DNA of 64,000 nt from Bacteroidales bacterium UBA2861. GTDB lineage: Bacteria; Bacteroidota; Bacteroidia; Bacteroidales; UBA932. Position numbers and translations under genes: made by a program. The stretch spans positions 1 to 64,000 of the forward strand of contig DEFD01000025.1 in NCBI GenBank assembly GCA_002350615.1, in the 5' to 3' direction. This document shows, piece after piece, positions 7,984 to 17,077 of the stretch. The notes under the pieces are model-generated. The model did no database searches. It saw only the letters and a program-made list of their open reading frames with translations, and was not told where the DNA came from. The stretch's first letter is position 1. Each line of letters opens with the position of its first letter.

Positions 7984-8937
7984 TTATTTCCTGGCTACTG
8001 CCTTTCTGGCAGCTTCGGCGATGTGCGCCGCATCCAGGCCGTAGTAGGCCATGAGTTCAGCGGGCGTGCCGCTCTGTCCGAAACGGTCTCCGCCGTTGAT
8101 GAACTCTATCGGAGCCGGCTTCGACGCCGCGAGGCAGCTTGCAACCGCTTCCCCGAGTCCGCCGAAAGCGTTATGCTCTTCAGCGACGACCACTGCGCCT
8201 GTCTTCGCCACGGATGCGAGTATTGCGGCTTCATCCAGAGGCTTAATCGTAGCCACGTTCAGCACCGCTGCGCTGATGCCTTCGGCCTCGAGGGCCTCGG
8301 CTGCCTGGAGAGCTTCCCAGACAAGATGTCCGGTGGCGATGAGGGTTACGTCGCTGCCGGGATTGAGTTCATATACCTTGCCTATTTCGAAAGGCTCGGC
8401 GGGATCCGTGAAGTTGGGCACGCTGGGGCGGCCGAAACGAAGGTACACAGGCCCGTCGAATTTGGCTGCCGCCTTGGTCGCCTGCACGGTCTGGTTATAG
8501 TCGCAGGGCACGAGCACCGTCATACCGGGAAGGGCGCGCATGAGGGCGAGGTCTTCCATGGTCTGGTGAGTGGCACCGTCTTCACCAAGGGTGATTCCGG
8601 CGTGGGAAGATGCGAGTTTGACGTTAGTATGCCCGTAGGCCACTTCCTGACGCACCTGGTCGTAAACACGTCCCGTTATGAATTCCGCGAAGGAACCGGC
8701 GAAAGGCACCTTGCCGGTAAGTGCGAGGCCGGCCGCTACGCCAACCATATTTGCTTCCGCGATGCCGCACTCTATGAAACGGTCGGGGAATTCAGCCGCG
8801 AAAGCGTCCATCTTGAGGGAGCCCTTGAGGTCCGCCGCAAGCGCGACAACGTTCTTGTCGGCACGTCCGGCTTCCACCAGTCCGGCGCCGAAGCCGCTGC
8901 GGGTGTCCTTTTTGCCTGTATCGATATACTTTTTCAT
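7984..8937 (-). CDS. Transketolase, C-terminal subunit
   Basis: 317 residues from the ATG at 8935-8937; an extended frame upstream lies inside the neighbouring subunit gene and is not expected to be used. It holds the pyrimidine-binding (PYR) domain with the conserved catalytic Glu region (ECGIAEANMVGVAAGLAL) and the C-terminal transketolase domain. It pairs with the N-terminal subunit encoded 1 bp upstream; together they transfer two-carbon units in the non-oxidative pentose phosphate pathway using thiamine diphosphate. Split transketolases of this kind are common in anaerobes. Confidence 0.9.
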   Translation of the reverse strand: MKKYIDTGKKDTRSGFGAGLVEAGRADKNVVALAADLKGSLKMDAFAAEFPDRFIECGIAEANMVGVAAGLALTGKVPFAGSFAEFITGRVYDQVRQEVAYGHTNVKLASSHAGITLGEDGATHQTMEDLALMRALPGMTVLVPCDYNQTVQATKAAAKFDGPVYLRFGRPSVPNFTDPAEPFEIGKVYELNPGSDVTLIATGHLVWEALQAAEALEAEGISAAVLNVATIKPLDEAAILASVAKTGAVVVAEEHNAFGGLGEAVASCLAASKPAPIEFINGGDRFGQSGTPAELMAYYGLDAAHIAEAARKAVARK

Positions 8938-8938
8938 A

Positions 8939-9778
8939 CTAATAGTCTCCCAGGGTTTCTTTAAGTTGGGCAAGGGCTGCTTCACACTGCTCTGCGCTCG
9001 GGGCCTTGCCATGCCACGAGTGAGAACCTGCCATGAAATCCACTCCGTGTCCCATTTCGGTACGGAAGAGTATCATCTTGGGCTTTCCGTTGCGCTTGCG
9101 GGCCAGTTCGAAGGCTCCGAGAATGCTCTCGAAGTCGTGTCCGTCCGCCACTATCACGTCCCATCCGAAGGAGAGCCATTTTTCATTGAGCTCGCCTATT
9201 CCGGTCACGGTCTCGATGGGGCCGTCGATCTGCATTCCGTTCCAGTCCGTCATGGCCACGAGATTGTCCAGCTTGTGATGGACTGCGAACATGGCAGCCT
9301 CCCAGATCTGTCCTTCCTCGCTTTCTCCGTCTCCGAGAAGCGCGAAAGCGCGGGTGTCGTCCTCTGCGTCAAGCTTTTTCCCGAGCGCGATGCCGGCTGC
9401 TGCGGAAAGTCCCTGTCCGAGGGAGCCGGAGGGCTGGAACACGCCGTCGATATAGCCTGCTGCGGGATGTCCCTGGAGCTTGCTGCCGAATTTGCGGAGC
9501 CCAGCCATAAGGGCGGGGTCGAAATAGCCTGCACGGGCGAGGACCGCGTAATATACGGGTGCGAGGTGACCTGCCGAAAGGATGAATGCGTCCTGTCCCT
9601 TGGCGTCGCGCCTCCAGGTCTTGGGATCCTGTTTCATCTCATTGAAAAAGAGAGCAGTAAGTATGTCAGTACTGCTAAGTGAGCCTCCCGGATGTCCGGA
9701 TTTGGCCGCGGTCACCATGCGCACGATGTCCCGGCGGACCTGGGAAGCGATGTCTGAAAGTTCTTGTATCGTTTTCAT
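8939..9778 (-). CDS. Transketolase, N-terminal subunit
   Basis: 279 residues from the ATG at 9776-9778. A TTG three codons upstream keeps the frame open but would lie next to a -7 box. The protein is the thiamine diphosphate-binding domain, with the GDGESEEGQIWEAAM motif (the GDG-N metal/diphosphate signature) at about residue 150, the early HPGGSLSSTDIL loop and HSWHGKAPS near the end. It needs the C-terminal subunit encoded 1 bp downstream for activity. A TATTTTTG box (9785-9792, minus) lies six bases from the ATG, suggesting a very short or absent leader. Confidence 0.9.
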   Translation of the reverse strand: MKTIQELSDIASQVRRDIVRMVTAAKSGHPGGSLSSTDILTALFFNEMKQDPKTWRRDAKGQDAFILSAGHLAPVYYAVLARAGYFDPALMAGLRKFGSKLQGHPAAGYIDGVFQPSGSLGQGLSAAAGIALGKKLDAEDDTRAFALLGDGESEEGQIWEAAMFAVHHKLDNLVAMTDWNGMQIDGPIETVTGIGELNEKWLSFGWDVIVADGHDFESILGAFELARKRNGKPKMILFRTEMGHGVDFMAGSHSWHGKAPSAEQCEAALAQLKETLGDY

Positions 9779-9837
9779 ATTTCGCAAAAATAGCAGTTTT
9801 TCTTCTAAATGGTTTTTTCGCTTTTAAAATAAGTGAA

Positions 9838-9978
9838 AACTATTTAGTTCGGAGCCGCGTCGAGGAACTCCATATCGTCGGCAACTGGCATCCGTCGGCA
9901 AAGGACGGCGGAATCTCCATTTTCAAGGATGGTATCAAGATCCCTGATGAATCTGTGAATAATGCGGGTATTGAGTGA
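9838..9978 (+). pseudogene. Possible remnant of a lost gene's 3' end
   Basis: In the 284-bp gap before the AAA gene, one plus frame reads VEELHIVGNWHPSAKDGG... to a stop at 9976-9978 with protein-like composition and no start codon in the gap. It may be the degraded tail of a gene removed by insertion or deletion. The match to any family is unknown and chance cannot be excluded. Confidence 0.2.
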
Positions 9979-9994
9979 AAGTATTAATAACGAG

Positions 9995-10008
9995 CTATTT
10001 CGAAATAG
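9995..10008. promoter_or_regulatory. 14-bp perfect palindrome, candidate operator
   Basis: CTATTTCGAAATAG is its own reverse complement. It lies directly upstream of the -33 element of the AAA/DUF4143 gene, where a dimeric regulator could bind. Confidence 0.5.
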
Positions 10009-10009
10009 T

Positions 10010-10043
10010 TTTGCAATTTTGTAAAATATATTTCATAAATTTG
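10010..10043 (+). promoter_or_regulatory. Promoter of the AAA/DUF4143 gene
   Basis: TTTG (10010-10013) and TAAATTTG (10036-10043) with a 22-bp spacer, one longer than the usual range; the ATG follows at 10063. Confidence 0.55.
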
Positions 10044-10062
10044 TAAAACAGATTTTTGAAAG

Positions 10063-11256
10063 ATGACTTACGAAAGACAGCACTTAACCATATTGAAGAG
10101 CCGGATGGCTGAGCCTCGCAGACGGATGCAAATCATCATGGGGCCCCGCCAGGTTGGTAAATCAACCGTCGTGTATCAGTTCTGCGACGGCATTGACACC
10201 CCCTACGATTACTTCGCGGCAGACGGGGTAAACCGCTTTGACACCACCTGGATTCCCAACCACTGGCAGGAAGCCAGGATGAAGATGGATCTCCACGGTG
10301 ACAAAGAACGCATCCTTATTATCGACGAGGTGCAGAAGATTGACGGCTGGAGCGAGCAAGTAAAGAAAGAATGGGACGAGGATACCCGTAAGAAACGCAA
10401 TCTGAAAGTCATTCTCCTGGGGTCGTCACGCGTTCTCCTTCAGAAGGGACTGAATGAATCCCTTGAAGGCCGATTCGAGCCCATAAAGATGGGATACTGG
10501 GAGTGGAATGAAATGAGGGAAGCTTTCGGCTTCACGATGCAACAGTACATCTATTTCGGCGGTTTCCCAGGTCTGGCGCCTGACATTCACGATGAGGACC
10601 GCTGGCGCAGCCTGATGGAGGATACCATCATAACCCCGATTCTGACCCGCGACATTTTGGAGATAGAGGAAATCCGCAATCCAGCCCTTCTGCGACAGGT
10701 CTTTGAGCTTGCATGTATTGAATCGGCCAGGGAACTCTCGCTCACCAAAATGCAGGGAACGGTGAACAGCGGGACAGTGCCAACCATCAAGAATTACTTG
10801 AATGTCCTGGATCAGACTATGACGGTGAAGCCTTTGCAGAAATATGCGCCATCTGTCATCAAGGAGAAAAACTCGGTTCCTAAGATGCAAGTTTACAATA
10901 GCGCCTTTCGCAATCGCTATGGTCAGTTTACCTTTGAGGAGGCCGAAACCAATCCCACTGAGTGGGGGCGCCAGGTGGAATCCGCTGTTGGCGCTCATCT
11001 GGCCAACCGTTCGCAGTTGGACGGATTTGAACTTCTATACTGGCGGGACGAGCATAAAAAAGAGTGCGATTACGTCCTGAAAAAGGGACAGGCACTTGTG
11101 GCAATCGAAGTCAAAAGTAGCAGCGCCGATGATACCTCCGGCTTCGAAAAATTCAAGCAACTTTACGCCGAGCACATAACGTCCGCATTCATTGTCGGTC
11201 CGGAGGGCCTTCCACTGGAGGATTTCTTCAGTCTTGACATCAAGATGCTTTTTTAG
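10063..11256 (+). CDS. AAA-family ATPase with DUF4143 C-terminal domain
   Basis: 397 residues. The N-terminal AAA_14-type ATPase has Walker [10 protein letters not shown] (about residues 26-34), Walker B ILIIDEVQ (about 84-91) and the LLGSSR sensor (about 124). The C-terminal DUF4143 half (about 200-397) ends in a PD-(D/E)XK-like core (E-C-D-Y then AIEVKSS, about 330-350). Proteins of this family are frequent in anaerobes as single mobile-looking genes and their biological role is unsettled. The gene has its own promoter and a palindromic operator candidate, so it may be autoregulated. Confidence 0.85.
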   Translation: MTYERQHLTILKSRMAEPRRRMQIIMGPRQVGKSTVVYQFCDGIDTPYDYFAADGVNRFDTTWIPNHWQEARMKMDLHGDKERILIIDEVQKIDGWSEQVKKEWDEDTRKKRNLKVILLGSSRVLLQKGLNESLEGRFEPIKMGYWEWNEMREAFGFTMQQYIYFGGFPGLAPDIHDEDRWRSLMEDTIITPILTRDILEIEEIRNPALLRQVFELACIESARELSLTKMQGTVNSGTVPTIKNYLNVLDQTMTVKPLQKYAPSVIKEKNSVPKMQVYNSAFRNRYGQFTFEEAETNPTEWGRQVESAVGAHLANRSQLDGFELLYWRDEHKKECDYVLKKGQALVAIEVKSSSADDTSGFEKFKQLYAEHITSAFIVGPEGLPLEDFFSLDIKMLF

Positions 11257-11322
11257 GAAGATCCCGTCTCTGGCGGAACTTGATTCTATCCTCAAGGCCT
11301 ATACATAGTGGCGCAAATTTTT

Positions 11323-11330
11323 TATCTTTG
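11323..11330 (+). promoter_or_regulatory. -7 box (TATCTTTG) six bases before lepA
   Basis: TATCTTTG ends six bases before the ATG at 11337, so the transcript would have almost no leader. No clear -33 element is seen. Confidence 0.45.
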
Positions 11331-11336
11331 CACCCT

Positions 11337-13118
11337 ATGGAAATGAAGAACATACGCAATTTCTGCATAATAGCGCATATCGACCACGGGAAAAGCACCC
11401 TGGCGGACCGTCTGCTGGAACTCACCCAGACCCTGAGCGAGCGGGACATGGAGGCCCAGGTGCTGGATGACATGGACCTTGAACGCGAAAAGGGAATCAC
11501 CATCAAGAGCCATGCTATACAAATGCAGTACAAGGGCTATGTGCTGAATCTCATCGACACTCCGGGCCACGTGGACTTCAGCTACGAGGTCAGCCGCAGC
11601 ATCGCTTCCTGCGAGGGAGCCCTGCTGGTGGTGGACGCCTCCCAGGGAGTCCAGGCGCAGACCATTGCGAACCTCTATCATGCCATTGACCACAATCTGG
11701 AGATCATTCCGGTCCTCAACAAGATAGATATGGATTCCGCTCAGCCGGACGTGGTGGCGGACCAGATAATCGACCTCATCGGCTGCAAGCCTGAGGATAT
11801 CTTCCGCATCTCCGCCCGCACGGGCGAGGGGGTGGCTCCCATCCTGGATGCCATAGTGGAGAAGATTCCGGCGCCGCAGGGGGACCCCGACGCACCGCTG
11901 CAGGCCCTCATATTCGATTCCGTTTTCAACCCCTTCCGCGGGGTGATCGCCTACTTCAAGGTCAAGAACGGCAGCATCCGCTCCGGGCAGAAGGTCAAAT
12001 TCTTCGCCACCGGAATGGAGTACGAAGCCGACGAAGTGGGTATCCTGAAACTCAAGCTCCAGCCTACCAAGGAGATAGGCTGCGGCGACGTGGGATATAT
12101 CATTTCCGGCATCAAGAGCGCGGCGGAAGTGAAGGTGGGCGATACCATAACGGATGCGGAAAACCCTTGCAGCGAGGCGATTGCAGGATTCGAGGAAGTG
12201 AAGCCGATGGTTTTCGCCGGCATGTACCCGGTGCAGGCGGACAAATTCGAGGAACTCAGGGCGGTTCTCGAAAAGTTCCAGCTGAACGACGCTTCCTTCG
12301 TTTACGAACCGGAAAGCTCGCTCGCGCTCGGCAGCGGTTTCCGCTGCGGTTTCCTCGGGCTGCTGCATCTGGAGATAGTGCAGGAACGCCTGTTCCGGGA
12401 ATTCGACATGGACGTGGTGACCACGGTGCCGAACGTTTCGTACAAGGTCTATACGATGCAGGGGGAAGTAATCGACGTGCACAATCCCTCCGGTCTCCCC
12501 TCGCCTACCAGCATCGAACGCATAGAGGAGCCCTTCATCCGCGCGCAGATCATCTCGAAATCGGAGTTTTTCGGTCCTGTGATGAAGCTCTGCCTGGACA
12601 AGCGCGGCACGCTCGTCAGCCAGCATTATATCACTGCGGACCGCGTGGAACTCAACTACGACATGCCCCTGTCCGAAATAGTATTCGACTTTTACGACAA
12701 GCTCAAGAGCATTTCGAAGGGCTACGCATCCTTCGACTATCATATCACGGGATACCGTCCCGCCAAGCTCGTGAAACTCGACATCCTGCTGAACGGAGAG
12801 CCGGCCGACGCCCTTTCCACACTGATCCACGCCGACAACGCATACGACTTCGGCCGCAAGATGTGCGTGAAACTCAAGGACCTGATCCCCCGCCAGCAGT
12901 TCGACATCCCCATCCAGGCTGCGATCGGCGGCAAGATAATCGCCCGTGAAACCGTGAAACAGGTGCGCAAGGACGTCACCGCGAAGTGCTACGGAGGCGA
13001 CGTCACAAGAAAGCGCAAGCTCCTCGAGAAACAGAAGGAAGGCAAGAAGCGCATGCGCCAGATAGGCAAGGTGCAGGTGCCCCAGTCCGCCTTCATGGCA
13101 GTGCTTAAACTTGATTAG
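11337..13118 (+). CDS. lepA: Elongation factor 4 (back-translocating GTPase LepA)
   Basis: 593 residues; the frame is open further upstream but the family begins at [19 protein letters not shown]. Two ATGs fit (11337 and 11343). GTPase motifs are intact: G1 AHIDHGKST (13-21), G3 DTPGH (74-78) and G4 NKID (about 128). The elongation factor domains and the LepA-specific C-terminal domain follow (ends MAVLKLD). LepA binds stalled or misassembled ribosomes at the membrane. A -7 box sits six bases upstream. The tat and menA genes follow on the same strand. Confidence 0.95.
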   Translation: MEMKNIRNFCIIAHIDHGKSTLADRLLELTQTLSERDMEAQVLDDMDLEREKGITIKSHAIQMQYKGYVLNLIDTPGHVDFSYEVSRSIASCEGALLVVDASQGVQAQTIANLYHAIDHNLEIIPVLNKIDMDSAQPDVVADQIIDLIGCKPEDIFRISARTGEGVAPILDAIVEKIPAPQGDPDAPLQALIFDSVFNPFRGVIAYFKVKNGSIRSGQKVKFFATGMEYEADEVGILKLKLQPTKEIGCGDVGYIISGIKSAAEVKVGDTITDAENPCSEAIAGFEEVKPMVFAGMYPVQADKFEELRAVLEKFQLNDASFVYEPESSLALGSGFRCGFLGLLHLEIVQERLFREFDMDVVTTVPNVSYKVYTMQGEVIDVHNPSGLPSPTSIERIEEPFIRAQIISKSEFFGPVMKLCLDKRGTLVSQHYITADRVELNYDMPLSEIVFDFYDKLKSISKGYASFDYHITGYRPAKLVKLDILLNGEPADALSTLIHADNAYDFGRKMCVKLKDLIPRQQFDIPIQAAIGGKIIARETVKQVRKDVTAKCYGGDVTRKRKLLEKQKEGKKRMRQIGKVQVPQSAFMAVLKLD

Positions 13119-13154
13119 TTTTACTATATTTGTCGAAACTTAAGAATTCGGAAT

Positions 13155-13361
13155 ATGAAATCTCTTTTACTGTTTCAGAACTTCGGCCTTTGGGAAGTTG
13201 TCATCATCGCCCTCGTAGTGCTTCTCCTTTTCGGCGGAAAGAAAATTCCTGAGCTCATGAACGGCCTCGGCAAGGGCGTCAAGAGCTTCAAAAAGGGCAT
13301 GAGTGAAGTCGAGGACGAGATCAACAAAGCCAGCGAAGAATACGACAAGGACCAGAAGTAA
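13155..13361 (+). CDS. tatA: Twin-arginine translocase subunit TatA
   Basis: 68 residues with one N-terminal membrane segment (about 12-28), the conserved [16 protein letters not shown] hinge and amphipathic helix, and a charged Glu/Lys tail, the standard TatA layout. TatA forms the pore through which folded proteins cross the inner membrane. The stop overlaps the start of tatC by one base (TAATG), so the two are translationally coupled. No tatB is present, as is usual in this phylum. A likely substrate in this window is the Gfo/Idh protein at 25911 with its RRNFLK leader. Confidence 0.93.
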   Translation: MKSLLLFQNFGLWEVVIIALVVLLLFGGKKIPELMNGLGKGVKSFKKGMSEVEDEINKASEEYDKDQK

Positions 13362-14119
13362 TGGAGGAAATGTCCTTCTGGGACCATTTGGAAGCTCTCC
13401 GGTGGTGCCTTCTTCGAGTTATAATAGTCCTTTTCATAGCTGTGGTAGGGTGTTTCATCGCCCTGCCCCATGTTTTTGATTCCTGGATCCTTGGGCCCGC
13501 ACACGCGGATTTCTTCGTGTACAAGTGGTTCGCCTTCATGTATGGCGAAGGCAGCGACGTGAACATCATCAACATCAATGTCGCATCCCAGTTCCTTACC
13601 CACATCTCCACTTCGCTCTGGATAGCCCTGGTGCTTACTTTCCCCTACCTGATGTACCAGATATGGGTTTTTGTCAAGCCGGCCCTCTACCCTGAGGAAA
13701 TCAAGGGCGTCAAAGGGGCTTTTACCGGCGGTACCCTGCTGTTTTACATGGGATGCGCAGTGGGATATGTCATAGTTTTCCCCATCATCTTCAAGTTCCT
13801 CACCCAATACCAGGTGTCGCAGGAAATCACCAACCAGATATCCCTCAACTCCTACATGGGGATATTCCTGATGATGATCTTCGTGATGGGTCTGGTATTC
13901 GAGATGCCCATCCTCGCCTGGCTGCTGTCGCAACTGGGGGTGCTTACCAAGGCCTTCCTCAAAAAGTATCGCAGGCACGCCGTGGTGGTACTGCTGGTGC
14001 TTGCCGCCATCATCACGCCGACAGGCGACCCTTTCACACTCATGGTGGTATTCGCACCCCTTTACCTTCTGTACGAGTTCTCCATATTCATTGTCAAAGA
14101 TGTCAAAGCTGAAGTATAA
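13361..14119 (+). CDS. tatC: Twin-arginine translocase subunit TatC
   Basis: 252 residues with six predicted membrane segments. The N-terminal MSFWDHLEALRWCLLR has the conserved Glu/Leu-Arg motif of the signal-peptide binding site, and the acidic residue in the FEMPI segment (about residue 184) is kept. It recognises the twin-arginine leader and works with TatA. A periplasmic loop after the first segment is long, as in Bacteroidota TatC. The 3' end overlaps menA by 20 bases. Confidence 0.93.
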   Translation: MEEMSFWDHLEALRWCLLRVIIVLFIAVVGCFIALPHVFDSWILGPAHADFFVYKWFAFMYGEGSDVNIININVASQFLTHISTSLWIALVLTFPYLMYQIWVFVKPALYPEEIKGVKGAFTGGTLLFYMGCAVGYVIVFPIIFKFLTQYQVSQEITNQISLNSYMGIFLMMIFVMGLVFEMPILAWLLSQLGVLTKAFLKKYRRHAVVVLLVLAAIITPTGDPFTLMVVFAPLYLLYEFSIFIVKDVKAEV

Positions 14120-15044
14120 GATAGCCTCGATGCGTCTGCGCACCCTGCCGCTGTCCCTGGCGGGCGTGCTTCTCGGGTCGCTTCTCGCAATAGCGGAATT
14201 CCGCGTCCAGTGGCAGGTGGTAGTGCTGATATGCCTTACCACCGTATGCCTCCAGATCCTGTCCAATCTCAGCAACGAGCTTGGCGACGCCCTTCACGGT
14301 ACGGACACCGAAGAGCGGCCGGGCCCGACCTACGGCATGGGGCCGGCGGCCGGTTCCAAGGCTGATAAAGACGGAAAGGAGGAATTCCTGACGGTAGCTG
14401 AGATGAAGCGCCTGATAATCGGGGCCGCCATTGCCGCATGCGCATTCGGCGCGGCCATGATACGGGTGTCCTTCGGCACGTTTTTATGCATAGAAAGCAT
14501 CTGCCTGCTGCTTCTCGGAGCGGCTGCAATAGCCGCTGCGATACGATATACACTTGGGCGCAACCCCTACGGTTACCGTGGTCTGGGAGACATCTACGTC
14601 TTCCTGTTTTTCGGCCTCGTTAGCGTGCTTGGCTCGTATTTCGTGTGCGCCCACACCCTGCTGGGATGGAAACTCCTGCTGCCTGCTTCGACCATAGGAT
14701 TCTTCAGCGTAGCCGTACTCAATGTGAACAATATCAGGGACATGGCCAGCGACGCAGCCACGAGGCGCACGGTAGCGCTGATGCTCGGCGTCCACAAGGC
14801 GCGCATCTATCAGACCATCCTGATATGTCTCGGATGGGCCTGCATGACGGCTTTCTGCCTGCTCCGCATTCCGGACTGGAGGCATTTCCTTTTCTTCCTC
14901 ACGCTCCCACTGTACTGCCGTCACCTTTTCCTCGTATGGACGAGGGAAGGCCGCGCACTTGACGCAGCCCTCCCCCTTCTGGTGCTGAGCACTTTCGCCT
15001 TTTCCCTGCTCGCAGGATTCGGTTTCTGTGCCTTCCTCTATTAG
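14100..15044 (+). CDS. menA: 1,4-dihydroxy-2-naphthoate prenyltransferase
   Basis: 314 residues, eight to nine membrane segments, UbiA prenyltransferase family. It attaches the isoprenoid chain to dihydroxynaphthoate in menaquinone synthesis. The first Asp-rich region NELGDALHGTDTEER (about 60-75) and the second NVNNIRDMASD (about 208-218) match the metal-diphosphate sites. The ATG at 14100 sits inside the end of tatC (20-base overlap) and gives MSKLKYKIASMRLRTLPLS, a family-typical start. The next pathway enzyme, menG, is on the opposite strand immediately downstream. Confidence 0.9.
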   Translation: MSKLKYKIASMRLRTLPLSLAGVLLGSLLAIAEFRVQWQVVVLICLTTVCLQILSNLSNELGDALHGTDTEERPGPTYGMGPAAGSKADKDGKEEFLTVAEMKRLIIGAAIAACAFGAAMIRVSFGTFLCIESICLLLLGAAAIAAAIRYTLGRNPYGYRGLGDIYVFLFFGLVSVLGSYFVCAHTLLGWKLLLPASTIGFFSVAVLNVNNIRDMASDAATRRTVALMLGVHKARIYQTILICLGWACMTAFCLLRIPDWRHFLFFLTLPLYCRHLFLVWTREGRALDAALPLLVLSTFAFSLLAGFGFCAFLY

Positions 15045-15084
15045 CTAGCAAGATACTCGCATGAGGCGGCATCGCAGGAGAGTC

Positions 15085-15828
15085 TCAAGAGCCTTTCTGC
15101 GCCACATAAAGCCGGCAGATACCGAAAGTAAGGGCCTTGTGGCTGCAATGTAAAAAGCCCTCACTGTCAAGGACTTCAAGCCATTCCTTCTTTTTAGGGA
15201 ATCCCAGGACCGAAGCGGTCAGATACTTATAGGCGGATTTGTTGCCTGTCATCCAGCCGCCGATAATGGGGAGTATCCCCTTAAAATAGATATTGTATAA
15301 CCAGGATGCCGGCCACCAGGAAGGGACTCCGAGTTCGAGCATGATGAAACGTCCCCCGGGTTTGAGCACTCTGAGAATCTCCTTCAGACATTTGGGACGG
15401 TCCTCGAAATTGCGCACCCCGAAAGCCACCGTAACCGCATCGAAACTTGCATCCGGGAAGTCAAGTTCCGCACAGTCCCCGGCCACTGCTCTCACGCAGT
15501 GCGACAGTCCGGCCTTCCGGACTTTGTCCCGCATCACCTCGAGCATTCCTTCCGATATATCCGCCCCGACGACCTCGAAGTCTGTCAGTTTTTTCTGCAG
15601 ATGTTTCGCTATCGCCATGCTAAAATCCCCTGTCCCGCAGGCCACGTCCAGCACACGGTAAGGGGCATTTTCAGCCGCAGCGCCTTTTACGGAATCCGGC
15701 GACGGCAGTTCCCCGAGGGCGCGCCGCCGCCAGATCCTGTCTATGCCAAGTGAGCAAAGATGGTTGAAGGCATCGTACTCCGGTGCGATGTCGTCGAACA
15801 TCTTCTTTATGCGTTCCTTTTTAGGCAT
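15085..15828 (-). CDS. menG: Demethylmenaquinone methyltransferase
   Basis: 247 residues, class I SAM-dependent methyltransferase of the UbiE/MenG family. The SAM motif VLDVACGTGDFS lies at about 58-69, the acidic loop VVGADISEGML at about 86-96, and the family signature FGVRNFEDRPKCLKEILRVLKPGG at about 135-158. It performs the last methylation of menaquinone. It is convergent with menA (40-bp gap). No ubiquinone genes are in view and the phylum uses menaquinone, so menG is the preferred reading over ubiE. Confidence 0.9.
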   Translation of the reverse strand: MPKKERIKKMFDDIAPEYDAFNHLCSLGIDRIWRRRALGELPSPDSVKGAAAENAPYRVLDVACGTGDFSMAIAKHLQKKLTDFEVVGADISEGMLEVMRDKVRKAGLSHCVRAVAGDCAELDFPDASFDAVTVAFGVRNFEDRPKCLKEILRVLKPGGRFIMLELGVPSWWPASWLYNIYFKGILPIIGGWMTGNKSAYKYLTASVLGFPKKKEWLEVLDSEGFLHCSHKALTFGICRLYVAQKGS

Positions 15829-15837
15829 GGAACACTC

Positions 15838-16605
15838 TTACGGACGGGTGTAGCCGTCTTTGGTAGCCTTCTTGCTGACACGCTCTATGCGGGAAGCGGT
15901 GTCGGGATGGGAGGAGAACATCTGGGCGACCTGGGCGGCGGTAGCGTCGCTGCCGGATGCGGACTGGAGCTTTTCGAAGGCGAGCGCCATATGCCAGGGG
16001 TTGCGGCCAGCACCCTTCATGAACTCATATCCGAAATCGTCGGCGGCAGTCTCCTGCTTGCGGGAGTATTTGGCCTGAACCATGCTTTCGCCGAGTTCGC
16101 CCAGGATGCTGTCCGCAAGATTGGCGACGGTCCCCTGCGCGGCGATGGCATCGCGGGCGGCCGAGGTCATCAGCGCATGCTTGTAGGCATTGAGAGAATG
16201 CTCGAGGGCTACATGGCCCACTTCGTGGCCGATTACGCTGAGCACTTCCTCGTCGGTCATGATGTCCATGAGGCCGGTATAGACGCGCACGTTGCCGTCC
16301 GCACATGCGAAGGCGTTCACTTCATTGGTCTTGTAAACCTTGAACTTGAGAGGAATGCCGTTCACCTCGGTCAGGCCATTGGTGATCTTGGCAAGGCGGG
16401 TGACGTATGTGCCGGAAGTAAGCACGGTGTTCTGTGCATCCAGCTGGGCCACGGAGGCGGTAACGCTGCTCTGAATGTCCGCATTGGAGATGGTGAGGGC
16501 CTGGGTGAGTTTGAGACCGCCCTGCATCATGCGTGCGGAATCGTAGGAGGCCGCGCAGGAAACCATTGCGAGCGCGGAAAGTGCAATGAGTACTATCTTT
16601 TTCAT
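15838..16605 (-). CDS. M48 zinc metalloprotease, lipoprotein
   Basis: 255 residues from the ATG at 16603-16605 (longer starts would place basic residues before the signal peptide). The lipobox LAMVSC puts the modified Cys at 17. The zinc site HEVGH is at 127-131 with the third ligand in RKQETAADDFG (about 175-188), as in LoiP/BepA-like peptidases that act on outer membrane proteins. It is shorter than BepA and lacks the TPR domain. It lies between menG and recX on the same strand. Confidence 0.9.
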   Translation of the reverse strand: MKKIVLIALSALAMVSCAASYDSARMMQGGLKLTQALTISNADIQSSVTASVAQLDAQNTVLTSGTYVTRLAKITNGLTEVNGIPLKFKVYKTNEVNAFACADGNVRVYTGLMDIMTDEEVLSVIGHEVGHVALEHSLNAYKHALMTSAARDAIAAQGTVANLADSILGELGESMVQAKYSRKQETAADDFGYEFMKGAGRNPWHMALAFEKLQSASGSDATAAQVAQMFSSHPDTASRIERVSKKATKDGYTRP

Positions 16606-16615
16606 ATTCAAAGTT

Positions 16616-17074
16616 TTAAATATCCAGTTTTGAAATCGCAGCTTGAACTGCATCGTAGTCATATCCTCTTGAAAGAGCGAATTTTATAAGTTTAAGTTTC
16701 CCTTGCGGATCATCCTGGAGACTCTTCCATTTCGCGGCCGTCAGACGCTCCAGCCGGTCCTCCGCCCGCGAACTGTCTATTTCCGCAAGGCCGGAAGCTA
16801 TGTCGGTCTCGGACAGGCCCTTGGCACGAAGCGCGAAACGAATTTTCACGGGGCCCCATCCGGTAAGGAAGGATTTCTCACGTGCAAACGCCGCGGCATA
16901 ACGCGCATCGTCCACGAATTTATCGGCGCGCAGCGAGGCCACCAGTTCATCGGCCTCGGCCTGATTCCCTTCCACCGCCTTCAGGGCCTTCGCCATGATG
17001 TCGCGCACGCAGTACTCACGCTTTACGCACTGCGCTTCCAGCCGGGATAACTTTTTCTTGAGTGCTTCGTCCAT
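16616..17074 (-). CDS. recX: RecA regulator RecX
   Basis: 152 residues made of three helical repeats. The signatures are AREKSFLTGWGPVKIRFALRAKGLSE (about 64-90) and the C-terminal SRGYDYDAVQAAI. RecX binds along the RecA filament groove and modulates recombination. It is shorter than the enterobacterial protein but normal for this phylum. It is not in an operon with recA, which lies 3.5 kb away on the other strand. Confidence 0.85.
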   Translation of the reverse strand: MDEALKKKLSRLEAQCVKREYCVRDIMAKALKAVEGNQAEADELVASLRADKFVDDARYAAAFAREKSFLTGWGPVKIRFALRAKGLSETDIASGLAEIDSSRAEDRLERLTAAKWKSLQDDPQGKLKLIKFALSRGYDYDAVQAAISKLDI

Positions 17075-17077
17075 ATA

